Positions 55,176 to 62,992 of a stretch of DNA of 64,000 nucleotides are shown here, one piece after another. The stretch's first letter is position 1. Each line of letters begins with the position of its first letter. Location of the stretch: positions 1 through 64,000 of the forward strand of contig JAGVSR010000064.1 of assembly GCA_019137195.1 (NCBI GenBank). The letters are read 5' to 3'. The notes under the pieces are model-generated. The model had not been told where the DNA came from. It worked only from the letters and a program-made list of their open reading frames with translations, and searched no databases. This DNA comes from Alphaproteobacteria bacterium (GTDB lineage Bacteria > Pseudomonadota > Alphaproteobacteria > Rhizobiales > Hyphomicrobiaceae). Position numbers and translations under genes: made by a program.

Positions 55176-55911
55176 GGCTGCACTCCCAAGCGATGAAAGG
55201 TAGGATTTCGGACGTCGACGGGTACCCGGCTGCCGCGCAGCCGGTGCTCATCTCACGGGTCACGGGCCTGCTGGCGGTCGCACGCTCGCGCCAAGCTTGC
55301 TCGGTGCGCGGGCGGGACGCAGACTCGGCTGGGCGCAGGCACAGCGGTCCGGTGCCAGGGCGCACGAGCTCAGATGGCTCGAAGCATCCCCAACCAATTC
55401 GCTGGCCCGGCGTCCTTTGAGAGCCGGACGCCCGATGTCGTGTAAGCCTTGGCGCCTCTCTCCCGGACATCACCGGGGGGCCGACGGTCAGCACTCAAGC
55501 GAGCTGCTGGCTGCGGAGCTTGGGGCGCACTCTTCTGATGAAATATTCACCACAACGCGCGTGCATATGGGTTGACTGAGGTCAACCGGGTTCTCGCAAC
55601 TCACCGGGTCGGCATGCGCACTCGATAGACAGCGTGGACCGGTCTCTCTGGATTGGATCTGCAGCGTCTGGCCGAATTGGCCTTGTGACCCGCGCCGACA
55701 CGCCTTGATCACTCTGCTGCTGCGGGCCGGCGGCACTCGGCAATGTGCGGTGGCCGCGGAGTTGACCTACGCCTTGGAGGCACCGCCAGAGCGCAGACGG
55801 CAGCTCGCGTGTCAGCAACGGACGTTGGGCGAGGCGGCTTGGAGGCGGGCCATGCTCCGCGTAGTGTGGCGGCGATCGACCAGCACCTTGTGACCGCCAC
55901 GACCCTTCCCC
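55176..55911. other. Long divergent intergenic region before mutM
   Basis: These 736 bases separate the RTX start from mutM and are the largest gap in the window. Short open frames occur on both strands but none has a ribosome site plus credible composition. The right part contains a palindrome at 55570-55587 in an AT-richer patch (GATGAAATATTCACCAC nearby), the most promoter-like segment here. Confidence 0.5.
55570..55587. promoter_or_regulatory. GGTTGAC/GTCAACC palindrome, candidate operator
   Basis: GGTTGAC at 55570-55576 is the exact inverse of GTCAACC at 55581-55587 with TGAG between. It is 395 bases upstream of the RTX start and 325 bases before mutM. A dimeric regulator could bind it; it may control the RTX gene. 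This is only a sequence-shape argument. Confidence 0.35.
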
Positions 55912-56805
55912 ATGCCCGAGCTACCCGAAGTCGAGATCGTGAGGCGCGGCCTCGAGCCGGTGATGGTGGGGCACCGGATCACCAGTGTCGAGTTGAGGCG
56001 TGCCGACCTGCGCTTCCCGTTTCCCGAAGGGTTCGCGGCCCGCCTCCAGGGGCGCCGGGTGACGGCGGTCACGCGGCGGGCGAAATACATCCTCGTTCAT
56101 CTCGACAGCGGTGACGTCGTGATCCTGCACCTCGGCATGACGGGGCGTGTGACCGTCGTGGCGAAGGACACGCCACGGGGCACGCAGGCAGCACGCGCGC
56201 TCGGGGACTACGTCTACGAAGCCGGGGAGGATCCGAAGCACGACCACGTGCGTTTCCACCTGTCGAGTGGTGCGACGATCACCTACAACGACCCGCGGCG
56301 GTTCGGCTTCATGTTGCTCACGACGGACGGGGCGCTCGCGGGCCATCCGTTGATGCGCGGGCTTGGCGACGAGCCGCTCGGGAATGTCGAGCTTGTGGCC
56401 CATCTCGCCAGGAAAGCCGAGGGGCGGCGGGCGGATCTCAAGGCGTTCCTCATGGATCAGCGGGTGGTCGCAGGGCTCGGCAACATCTACGTGTGCGAGG
56501 CGCTCAATCGTGCGGGGCTTTCGCCGAAACGCATGGCAAGCTGCCTTGCGGGGCGAGGAGCCAAGGCGCGAGAGCGGGCGGCCCGGGTGGCGGAGGCGAT
56601 TCAGGGCGTGCTGACGGAGGCGATTGCGGCCGGCGGCTCCACCTTGAACGACTATCGGCAGGCGGACGGGAGCCCGGGCGCATTCCAGAAGAGCCACCGC
56701 GTGTATGGCCGCGAAGGCCAACCGTGCCCCAACTGCGGCGGCACCGTTCGGCGGATCGTGCAGGGCGGACGGTCGACGTTCTATTGCCCCAGGTGCCAGC
56801 GGTAG
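55912..56805 (+). CDS. mutM: Formamidopyrimidine-DNA glycosylase
   Basis: This base-excision repair enzyme removes 8-oxoguanine and formamidopyrimidines and nicks the strand. The essential N-terminus PELPEVE is present (Pro2 nucleophile, Glu3), with RRAKYILVHLDSG carrying the DNA-contacting Lys, GLGNIYVCEALNRAGLSP for the helix-two-turn-helix and a C-terminal zinc finger CPNCGG...YCPRCQR. At 297 aa it is slightly longer than the usual ~270 because of an insert around residues 80-100. It appears monocistronic, followed by a REP-like hairpin. Confidence 0.95.
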   Translation: MPELPEVEIVRRGLEPVMVGHRITSVELRRADLRFPFPEGFAARLQGRRVTAVTRRAKYILVHLDSGDVVILHLGMTGRVTVVAKDTPRGTQAARALGDYVYEAGEDPKHDHVRFHLSSGATITYNDPRRFGFMLLTTDGALAGHPLMRGLGDEPLGNVELVAHLARKAEGRRADLKAFLMDQRVVAGLGNIYVCEALNRAGLSPKRMASCLAGRGAKARERAARVAEAIQGVLTEAIAAGGSTLNDYRQADGSPGAFQKSHRVYGREGQPCPNCGGTVRRIVQGGRSTFYCPRCQR

Positions 56806-56810
56806 AGCGT

Positions 56811-56842
56811 TCCCCTCACCTGCGGGCGAGGGCTGGGGGCGC
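56811..56842. repeat. REP-like GC-rich hairpin after mutM
   Basis: TCCCCTCACCTGCGGGCGAGGGCTGG-type sequence folds by pairing CCCCTC/GCCC with the GGGC/GAGG half. It lies just past the mutM stop at 56805 and could serve as its terminator. It belongs to the dispersed palindrome family of this window. Confidence 0.45.
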
Positions 56843-56940
56843 CTGACCATCGGCTTCGGGCTTCACGCCGCCCAAAACTCCATTCCACGAGGGAGAGGCG
56901 AGCATCGGCACCTCCGTCCGCGTGGGGCAGGGCCACACCG

Positions 56941-57174
56941 TCAGCCTCTCCGCGGCCAGAGGAGCACGAGCGCTAGGAGCAGGGAGACCACGGTGAGGCA
57001 GCCCCAAACGTCGCCAGCCTGCTCGAGGTAGACCTGCTCGGTTGCGCTGTCCCAGCAGCGCCCCTCCTCGTTGAAGCAATCCCGCCATAGCCAATAGCGG
57101 TCATAAAAGGCGTAGGCGGCCAGCGCCGCCAGCGTGAGGCTCAGGAGGCCAGCGAGGTTGCGAAGGTAGCGCAT
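56941..57174 (-). CDS. Small two-helix membrane protein, 77 aa
   Basis: Two hydrophobic segments, about 8-24 (AGLLSLTLAALAAYAFY) and 56-71 (CLTVVSLLLALVLLWP), flank a loop with WLWRDCFNEEGRCWDS that carries two Cys able to pair in the periplasm. It ends PRRG. Composition is protein-like and lacks the bias of chance frames, but no good ribosome site precedes the ATG. No family is recognised. It lies between convergent mutM and the divergent typA start. Confidence 0.55.
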   Translation of the reverse strand: MRYLRNLAGLLSLTLAALAAYAFYDRYWLWRDCFNEEGRCWDSATEQVYLEQAGDVWGCLTVVSLLLALVLLWPRRG

Positions 57175-57375
57175 CAGGGTGCCGAAGTCCGCGACACCCC
57201 TTGGTGCCGTAGCTTTCCGGCCGAAATTTGCCTTATCTTTCCACGGCGGAGGCCCCCGCTGGCGGGAGGCCGGCCGATGTGCTACGCCGCGCGCACGTTT
57301 TGCGCCGCAGCATGGTGCCGGGCCGAGGTAGGGCCGGGCTCTTTGCGGCCGTCACCCCCGGACAAGAAGACTTCC

Positions 57376-59214
57376 ATGAATCTCCGTAACATCGCCATCA
57401 TTGCCCACGTCGATCACGGCAAGACGACTCTCGTCGACGAGCTGCTCAAACAGTCGGGCGCCTTCCGCGACAACCAGAAGGTCGCCGAGCGGGCAATGGA
57501 CAGCAACGACCTCGAGCGCGAGCGCGGCATCACCATTCTCGCCAAATGCACGAGCGTGGTGTGGAAGGATACCCGCATCAACATCGTCGACACGCCGGGC
57601 CATGCCGACTTCGGCGGCGAGGTGGAGCGCATCCTCAATATGGTCGACGGCGTCGTCGTGCTGGTCGACGCCTCCGAGGGACCGCTGCCGCAAACCAAGT
57701 TCGTGGTGTCGAAGGCTTTGAAGCGCGGCATCCGGCCGATCGTCGCCATCAACAAGATCGACCGTCCCGACGAGCGCCACCTCGACGTTCTGAACGAGGT
57801 CTTCGACCTCTTCGCGAACCTCGACGCCACCGACGAGCAGCTCGACTTTCCGGTGCTCTACGGCTCCGGGCGCAACGGCTGGATGGCGCTCGATCCTGCG
57901 GGTCCGAAGGACGACCTCGCGCCGATGTTCGACCTCATCGTCCGGCACGTGCCGCCGCCGGTTGTTGAGGAGGGGCCGGCGCGCATGCTGGCGACGACGC
58001 TCGAAGCCGACAGCTTCCTCGGGCGCATCCTCACGGGGCGCATCACGTCGGGAACCATCAAACCGAACCAGCCGTTGAAGGCACTGTCGCGTGACGGCAA
58101 GCTGATCGAGAATTTCCGCGTGACGAAAGTGCTCGCGTTCCGCGGCCTCGACCGGGTTCCGGTCGATCAGGCCGAGGCGGGGGAGATCGTGGCCATTGCC
58201 GGCATGAGCGATGCGACCGTCGCCGACACGCTGTGCGATCCCTCGGTCGAGATGCCGCTGCCGGCGCAGCCGATCGATCCGCCGACGCTCTCCATGACGT
58301 TCCGCATCAACGACGGGCCGTTCGCGGGCCAGGAGGGCGACAAGGTGCAGAGCCGCGTCATTCGCGACCGGCTCATGCGCGAAGCCGAGCGCAACATCGC
58401 CATCCGGGTGACGGACTCGGTCGACGGCGCGGAGAGCTTCGACGTGGCGGGGCGCGGAGAGTTGCAGCTTGCGATCCTGATCGAGAACATGCGCCGCGAG
58501 GGCTTCGAGCTCACGGTGTCGCGGCCGAAGGTCGTGCTCCGCACCGATCCCGATACGGGCCAGAAGCTCGAGCCGATCGAGGAGGTCATCATCGACGTCG
58601 ACGAGGGGCACACGGGCGTCGTGGTGCAGAAGCTTTCCGAACGGAAGGGCGAGCTCATGGAGATGCGCCCGTCGGGCGGCGGGCGCACGCGCATGGTGTT
58701 CCACGTGCCGACCCGGAGCCTTTTGGGCTATCAGAGCGAGCTTCTTTCGGATACGCGCGGCACGGCGGTGATGAACAAGCTGTTCCACGCCTATCAGCCC
58801 TACAAGGGCGACATCGCCGGACGGCGCACGGGCGTCTTGATCTCGAACTCGGACGGGGAGGCGGCGGCCTACGCCATCTTCAACCTGCAGGATCGCGGCC
58901 CATTCTTCATCGGCCCGCAGACGCGTGTCTACATCGGCATGATCGTCGGCGAGCACACGCGCGACAACGATCTCGAGGTCAACGTCGTCAAGGGCAAGAA
59001 GCTTACCAACGTGCGCGCGTCCGGCAAGGACGATGCGGTCCTGCTGACGCCGCCGATCAAGCTCACGCTCGAGAAGGCGATGAGCTACATCACCGACGAG
59101 GAGCTCGTTGAGGTGACGCCCGAGAACATCCGGCTCCGGAAGCGCTGGCTCGATCCCAACGAGCGCAAGAAGCAGGAGAGGAAGCGCGAGGCGGAGCGCG
59201 AGAGCGCGGCGTAG
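57376..59214 (+). CDS. typA: Ribosome-binding GTPase TypA/BipA
   Basis: This 612-residue translational GTPase binds the ribosome under stress and helps 50S assembly. G1 is AHVDHGKTT, switch [14 protein letters not shown]3 DTPGH, G4 NKID. The C-terminal part keeps RGELQLAILIENMRREGFE, and GGGRTRMVFHVPTRSLLGYQ followed by the BipA-specific end RKRWLDPNERKKQERKRE. The ATG at 57376 begins the conserved MNLRNIAIIAH; an upstream ATG at 57277 adds unconserved residues. A strong bidirectional terminator separates it from mltB. Confidence 0.95.
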   Translation: MNLRNIAIIAHVDHGKTTLVDELLKQSGAFRDNQKVAERAMDSNDLERERGITILAKCTSVVWKDTRINIVDTPGHADFGGEVERILNMVDGVVVLVDASEGPLPQTKFVVSKALKRGIRPIVAINKIDRPDERHLDVLNEVFDLFANLDATDEQLDFPVLYGSGRNGWMALDPAGPKDDLAPMFDLIVRHVPPPVVEEGPARMLATTLEADSFLGRILTGRITSGTIKPNQPLKALSRDGKLIENFRVTKVLAFRGLDRVPVDQAEAGEIVAIAGMSDATVADTLCDPSVEMPLPAQPIDPPTLSMTFRINDGPFAGQEGDKVQSRVIRDRLMREAERNIAIRVTDSVDGAESFDVAGRGELQLAILIENMRREGFELTVSRPKVVLRTDPDTGQKLEPIEEVIIDVDEGHTGVVVQKLSERKGELMEMRPSGGGRTRMVFHVPTRSLLGYQSELLSDTRGTAVMNKLFHAYQPYKGDIAGRRTGVLISNSDGEAAAYAIFNLQDRGPFFIGPQTRVYIGMIVGEHTRDNDLEVNVVKGKKLTNVRASGKDDAVLLTPPIKLTLEKAMSYITDEELVEVTPENIRLRKRWLDPNERKKQERKREAERESAA

Positions 59215-59220
59215 GGGCTG

Positions 59221-59262
59221 GTCTCTTCCCCCGCTCGCGGGAAAGGGTCGGGGTCAGGGTTA
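59221..59262. repeat. REP-like element downstream of typA
   Basis: On the minus strand the sequence reads AACCCTGACCCCGACCC, then TTTCCCGC facing GCGGGGGAA, a hairpin preceded by the ACCCTGACCC word also found at 13.0 kb. It starts seven bases after the typA stop. Confidence 0.55.
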
Positions 59263-59306
59263 GCCGCATGTGCAGCACTTGTTGCCGGCCCTCACCGCAA
59301 CACACG

Positions 59307-59337
59307 CCCCATCGCAAGTGTAGGGCGATGGGGCGAG
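59307..59337. terminator. Bidirectional terminator between typA and mltB
   Basis: CGCCCCATCGC at 59307-59317 pairs perfectly with GCGATGGGGCG at 59327-59337 around a nine-base loop. It sits between the stops of two convergent genes (typA at 59214 and mltB at 59342). T-runs are short, so termination may be partly factor-dependent. Confidence 0.65.
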
Positions 59338-59341
59338 GGGG

Positions 59342-60124
59342 CTATTGCGCCAGCCGGCCCGCAAAATACGCCAGCGCCTTCTGATATTTCTCGGCCTTGT
59401 TCCATTCCTTCAAGGCCGGCTGGCCGTAGCCGGCGCCATGCTGCCAGCCGTAGCCCTTGAGATAGTTGGCGGTCGAGGCCAGCACATCGGGCACCGAGTG
59501 GACGAGATCGCGGCGGCCGTCGCCGTCCTCGTCGACGGCAAAGCGCAGGTACTTCGAGGCGAGGAACTGGGTCTGGCCGAGCTCGCCTGCCCAGGCGCCG
59601 CGCATGGCAGACGCCGGCATCCAGCCCTTGTCGACGATTTCCATGGCGCTGAGGAGCTCGTTGCTGAAGAACGCGGAGCGGCGGCAATCGTAGGCGAGGG
59701 TCGCCAGCGAGCGGAACACGTTCATGTTGCCGCGATTGGCGCCGTAGTCCGTCTCCATGGCCCAGATGGCGACCAGGATCTCCTTCTCGACGCCGTACTT
59801 TCTCTCGATGCCGTCGAGCAGCGCCTGATGGCGCTTGAGCTTGGCGCGCGCGCTGCCAATGCGGGGCGAGACGCGCTCAGCAATGAAGCGCTCGACGCTG
59901 ACCTTGAAATGCTTCTGGTTACGGTCGAGGCGGATGACGCGGGTGTCATACGAGATGCCCGTGAGCGTCGCGGCGACGGTTTGCGGCGAGATTCCTTTTC
60001 CGGCTGCTTCGGTTCGGAAGTCTCTCAGCCAGGCATCGAAGCCTGCGCCCGAGTTGCCGCACGAGGCGGCAGTCGCCGGGGCGGCGAGGAGGCAGAGGAG
60101 GACGACGGCGACGGCAGAGCGCAT
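59342..60124 (-). CDS. Lytic murein transglycosylase, MltB family
   Basis: The 260-residue precursor has a Sec signal peptide (MRSAVAVVLLCLLAAPATAA) and so acts on peptidoglycan in the periplasm, cutting the glycan with 1,6-anhydro ends. The catalytic Glu lies in AIWAMETDYGANRG, followed by YDCRRSAFFSNELLSAM and GELGQTQFLASKYL. The Cys after the signal is in SCGNSGAGF; a lipobox is not convincing, so it is probably soluble. A good GAGAGGAA ribosome site precedes the ATG. It is short but complete for the family, with no peptidoglycan-binding domain. Confidence 0.92.
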   Translation of the reverse strand: MRSAVAVVLLCLLAAPATAASCGNSGAGFDAWLRDFRTEAAGKGISPQTVAATLTGISYDTRVIRLDRNQKHFKVSVERFIAERVSPRIGSARAKLKRHQALLDGIERKYGVEKEILVAIWAMETDYGANRGNMNVFRSLATLAYDCRRSAFFSNELLSAMEIVDKGWMPASAMRGAWAGELGQTQFLASKYLRFAVDEDGDGRRDLVHSVPDVLASTANYLKGYGWQHGAGYGQPALKEWNKAEKYQKALAYFAGRLAQ

Positions 60125-60363
60125 GGGCAGGTTCCTCTCCGTTGGTGCGGCCCGTTCGCCATGGGCCGGTCGCGGGCAGCCAAGTTCGCGGCGCTTGGCA
60201 CCGATGGCAAGTGGAAACCGCGCCGCTGGCGGCAACCGAAAGCGGCCGGTCGCGAATGCGATTGCCGCGACCGAGGGCAACTCGCGGACGCAACGCCGGG
60301 TCCGGCGCAAGACGGCTGGCGAGGAGGCGAAACGCCTCGGACCTGGGCGCGGCTGCGAGCGCC

Positions 60364-60984
60364 TCAACGACGAACGAGTCTGGCCTGGGCCATGGCCGAC
60401 AAGGCGCAGATCGAGACGATGACGAGACCACCCCACAAGAATACGACGTTGGCGACCCAGTCGGCACGTACCAGGGCGGCTTTGCCGGAGCCGACAAGAT
60501 ACGCGAGGCCGACGACGACGGCGCCGCCGTGGAGGCCCGTGAGCCAGATCGCGGGTGGCGTTGCGCCGGGCCGGGCAAGACGGGCTGCGTAGCAGGCGAG
60601 GCCCGCGGCAAGGATCGCGGCGCCGAGCCCATACTGACCGTAATGGTACCAGTCGAGGTCCGAGAGGAATTCGGTGCCGAGCAGGACTGCGCCCCCCCAC
60701 GCGTAGGCGAGCGCCGCGAGCACCGTATTGCGCCGGACCGCGTCGACCGGATCGACGGCAGCGACGAGCCTACCAGGTGCCGACCAGTAGCTGTTGTTGA
60801 TGCGCCAGCCCACAGCCATGACGGTGGCGGCGAAGACGGCCGCAGCGATCGCGGCGATGGTCCGCGCGCCCGTCATGCCGGCGGCCACGATGGTCGCTGC
60901 GGTCAATCCGAGCAAGAGCGCGAGGACGGGAGCATACGGCTTCAGCGGCATGTCGAGTCCCGTCGTGTTTCCGGCCTGATCCAC
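60364..60984 (-). CDS. Multi-pass membrane protein, paralogue of its neighbour
   Basis: A 206-residue protein with about six hydrophobic segments (APVLALLLGLTAATIVAA, IWLTGLHGGAVVVGLAYLV and others). It ends with DWVANVVFLWGGLVI, which aligns with DWAANSIFFFGALAI in the gene just upstream, so the two are probably diverged tandem copies. The start is GTG at 60984, four bases after the upstream stop; ATG at 60951 is the alternative. No family or function is recognised. Confidence 0.72.
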   Translation of the reverse strand: MDQAGNTTGLDMPLKPYAPVLALLLGLTAATIVAAGMTGARTIAAIAAAVFAATVMAVGWRINNSYWSAPGRLVAAVDPVDAVRRNTVLAALAYAWGGAVLLGTEFLSDLDWYHYGQYGLGAAILAAGLACYAARLARPGATPPAIWLTGLHGGAVVVGLAYLVGSGKAALVRADWVANVVFLWGGLVIVSICALSAMAQARLVRR

Positions 60985-60988
60985 CCGT

Positions 60989-61576
60989 TCAGGCCGCTGG
61001 CTGCCTGTCGTTCACGAGCGCATGGGCCGTGATGACGGCGATCGCGAGCGCGCCGAAAAAGAAGATGCTGTTGGCGGCCCAGTCCTCGCGGGTGGTGTCG
61101 AGGAAACGCTTGTCGGTGTCGAGGACGAGGCCGATCATGGCGATGACCATGCCCGCGAGCTGGCCCCAGGCGAGATAGCGGGCGAGGGTCAGGATCGTCT
61201 CGTCTTCCTTGCCGCTCGCGGCGTCGTTGTCGATGGTGGCGGCTAGGAAGAGGCAGAGGACGCCGGCCGCCGCCAGGCAGAGGAAGAACTGCCACCACTC
61301 GTGCCAGGAGAGAATGAAGAGGTAGGTGACGAGGAGCCCGAGGCTGCCCCAGATCCAGACCAGCCCCATGTGGCGGGCGGTCGAGGCGCTGATGGTGTTG
61401 CGGCCGGCGCCGGAGGCCCGCAGGCGCGTATTCTCGCGGATTGCGACGACCGCGAGCGAAAGGCTCATCACGGCGCAGATGCTCATGTGCAACACGGGGC
61501 TGCCGTAGGCTGCACTCAAGATGATGGCGACGACGCCGACGGTCAACGCGAGCATCCAGAAAAACACCTCGGTCAT
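60989..61576 (-). CDS. Multi-pass membrane protein, paralogue of its neighbour
   Basis: This 195-residue protein has six hydrophobic stretches, beginning FFWMLALTVGVVAIILSAA, and a Trp-rich loop SWHEWWQFFLCLAAAG. GGAGG precedes the ATG at 61576. It shares overall layout and the C-terminal DWAAN..FFFGALAI motif with the next gene and is translated just before it, four bases apart, so the pair may form a heteromeric membrane complex. The function is unknown. Confidence 0.75.
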   Translation of the reverse strand: MTEVFFWMLALTVGVVAIILSAAYGSPVLHMSICAVMSLSLAVVAIRENTRLRASGAGRNTISASTARHMGLVWIWGSLGLLVTYLFILSWHEWWQFFLCLAAAGVLCLFLAATIDNDAASGKEDETILTLARYLAWGQLAGMVIAMIGLVLDTDKRFLDTTREDWAANSIFFFGALAIAVITAHALVNDRQPAA

Positions 61577-61744
61577 CGGCTTCCGTCCTCCCTTCGCAGC
61601 GTGCTCTGGACCGGCACGGCCGTCAGCGCACGGCCCTTGCGGCTCGTCGATGCCTTTCAGAGGCAAAGCGACAAGCCCGACGTACGTAGCAGCAGGGATG
61701 CCCCATGGCCAGCACCCGCGATGCGGTGTCCACGGCCTTGGCTC

Positions 61745-62707
61745 TCATTTGAGCCCCGGAATGAGGTCCTTCGGCGCGCCGGTGATCTTGCGGTCGATCG
61801 ATCCAACCGCCTTCTGGTCCTTGCCGTCGTAGTCGATCGCGGACAGCACGACGCGGATGGCTTCGAGGCGGGCGCGGCGCTGATCGTTGGCGTGAATGAC
61901 CGTCCACGGGCTGGTCCCGTTGTGGGTGGTCTCGAACATGTCGACCTCGGCGGCCGAGTAGTCGTCCCACTTGGCGATGGCGGCGAGGTCGATCTCGGTG
62001 ATCTTCCACTTCTTGAACGGATCGTGGCGGCGCTCGTGGAAGCGCTTCAGCTGCATCTCGCGGCCGATGGTGAGGTAGAATTTGAAAAAGCGGATGCCGT
62101 CGCGGATCCAGAGCGCCTCGAGGTCGGGAGCGTCCTTCAGGAAACGCTCGGTCTCTCCAGGGGTGCAGAAGCCCATGACCCGCTCGACGCCGGCGCGGTT
62201 GTACCATGAGCGGTCGAAGAGGACGATGTCGCTCCGGGTCGGCAGGTGGGCGACGTAGCGTTGGAAGTACCACTGACCACGCTCGATCTCGGAGGGCTTC
62301 GAGAGCGCGACCGAGCGGGCGTGGCGCGGGTTGATGCGCTCGAGGAAGCGCTGGATGCAGCCACCCTTGCCGGAGGCGTCGCGGCCTTCGAAGACGATGG
62401 CAACGCGCTCACCCTTCGACTCGACGTGGCTCTGCAACTTCAAGAGCTCGAGCTGAAGGGCCAGGAGCTCGTCCTCGTAGTCCTTGCGCTTCAACTTGTC
62501 GTCGTAAGGGAATCCTCCCGAGGCCAAGGCGCGATCCTGGATGTGCTCGGGGAGCTCGGGATCGTCGAGGTCGAAGCCGGGATAGGCGCCAGGGGCGGTG
62601 CTCGCAGGGCTTGCGGCGGCGGCGGGCCGCGATCCCTTTGCGGCCTTGTCGCCCTTTGCGGACCTTTCGCCCTTCTCCGACTTTTCGCTCTTCTCTGCCT
62701 TGGCCAT
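61745..62707 (-). CDS. ppk2: Polyphosphate kinase 2
   Basis: This 320-residue enzyme uses polyphosphate to phosphorylate nucleoside diphosphates (class I PPK2), linking phosphate stores with ATP/GTP supply. Walker A is EGRDASGKGGCIQRF and the lid/Walker B region LFDRSWYNRAGVERVMGF. The first 35 residues are a low-complexity Lys/Glu/Ala/Ser stretch (AKAEKSEKSEKGERSAKGDK), absent from the core family. GGAGG precedes the ATG at 62707. It lies downstream of nothing obvious on its strand and reads toward the paired membrane proteins. Confidence 0.93.
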   Translation of the reverse strand: MAKAEKSEKSEKGERSAKGDKAAKGSRPAAAASPASTAPGAYPGFDLDDPELPEHIQDRALASGGFPYDDKLKRKDYEDELLALQLELLKLQSHVESKGERVAIVFEGRDASGKGGCIQRFLERINPRHARSVALSKPSEIERGQWYFQRYVAHLPTRSDIVLFDRSWYNRAGVERVMGFCTPGETERFLKDAPDLEALWIRDGIRFFKFYLTIGREMQLKRFHERRHDPFKKWKITEIDLAAIAKWDDYSAAEVDMFETTHNGTSPWTVIHANDQRRARLEAIRVVLSAIDYDGKDQKAVGSIDRKITGAPKDLIPGLK

Positions 62708-62992
62708 GGTGCCCGCCTCCGCTCGATCGTCCGCCGGACGGACCATACACGATCCCCGGCGCGGCCGCGAAAGGTCATCGATCCATGGTGACCGGGGAGC
62801 GCCGCAAAGGGCCACCAACCGGCCGCAACTCCGACAAAAAGCACCCTTAGGCCTCGTTTCGGATCACGGGGGTAGAGAGCCAAGCGAGAAGAGAGTTTCG
62901 CGTCGAGCGCCAAGAGCGGATCAGGGCCCAAGGGTTTCTTGCGGCCTCACAACAACAGCTCGGCGGCGCGCGCCAGATAGGCAGGCCACCCC

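Noticed and set aside
55743-56114. Possible 123-codon gene upstream of and overlapping mutM
   Set aside because: It overlaps the conserved mutM start in another frame and has Arg/Pro/Ala-biased composition.
57352-58956. 534-codon frame antisense to typA
   Set aside because: Same reason as for lepA; no ribosome site or recognisable domain.
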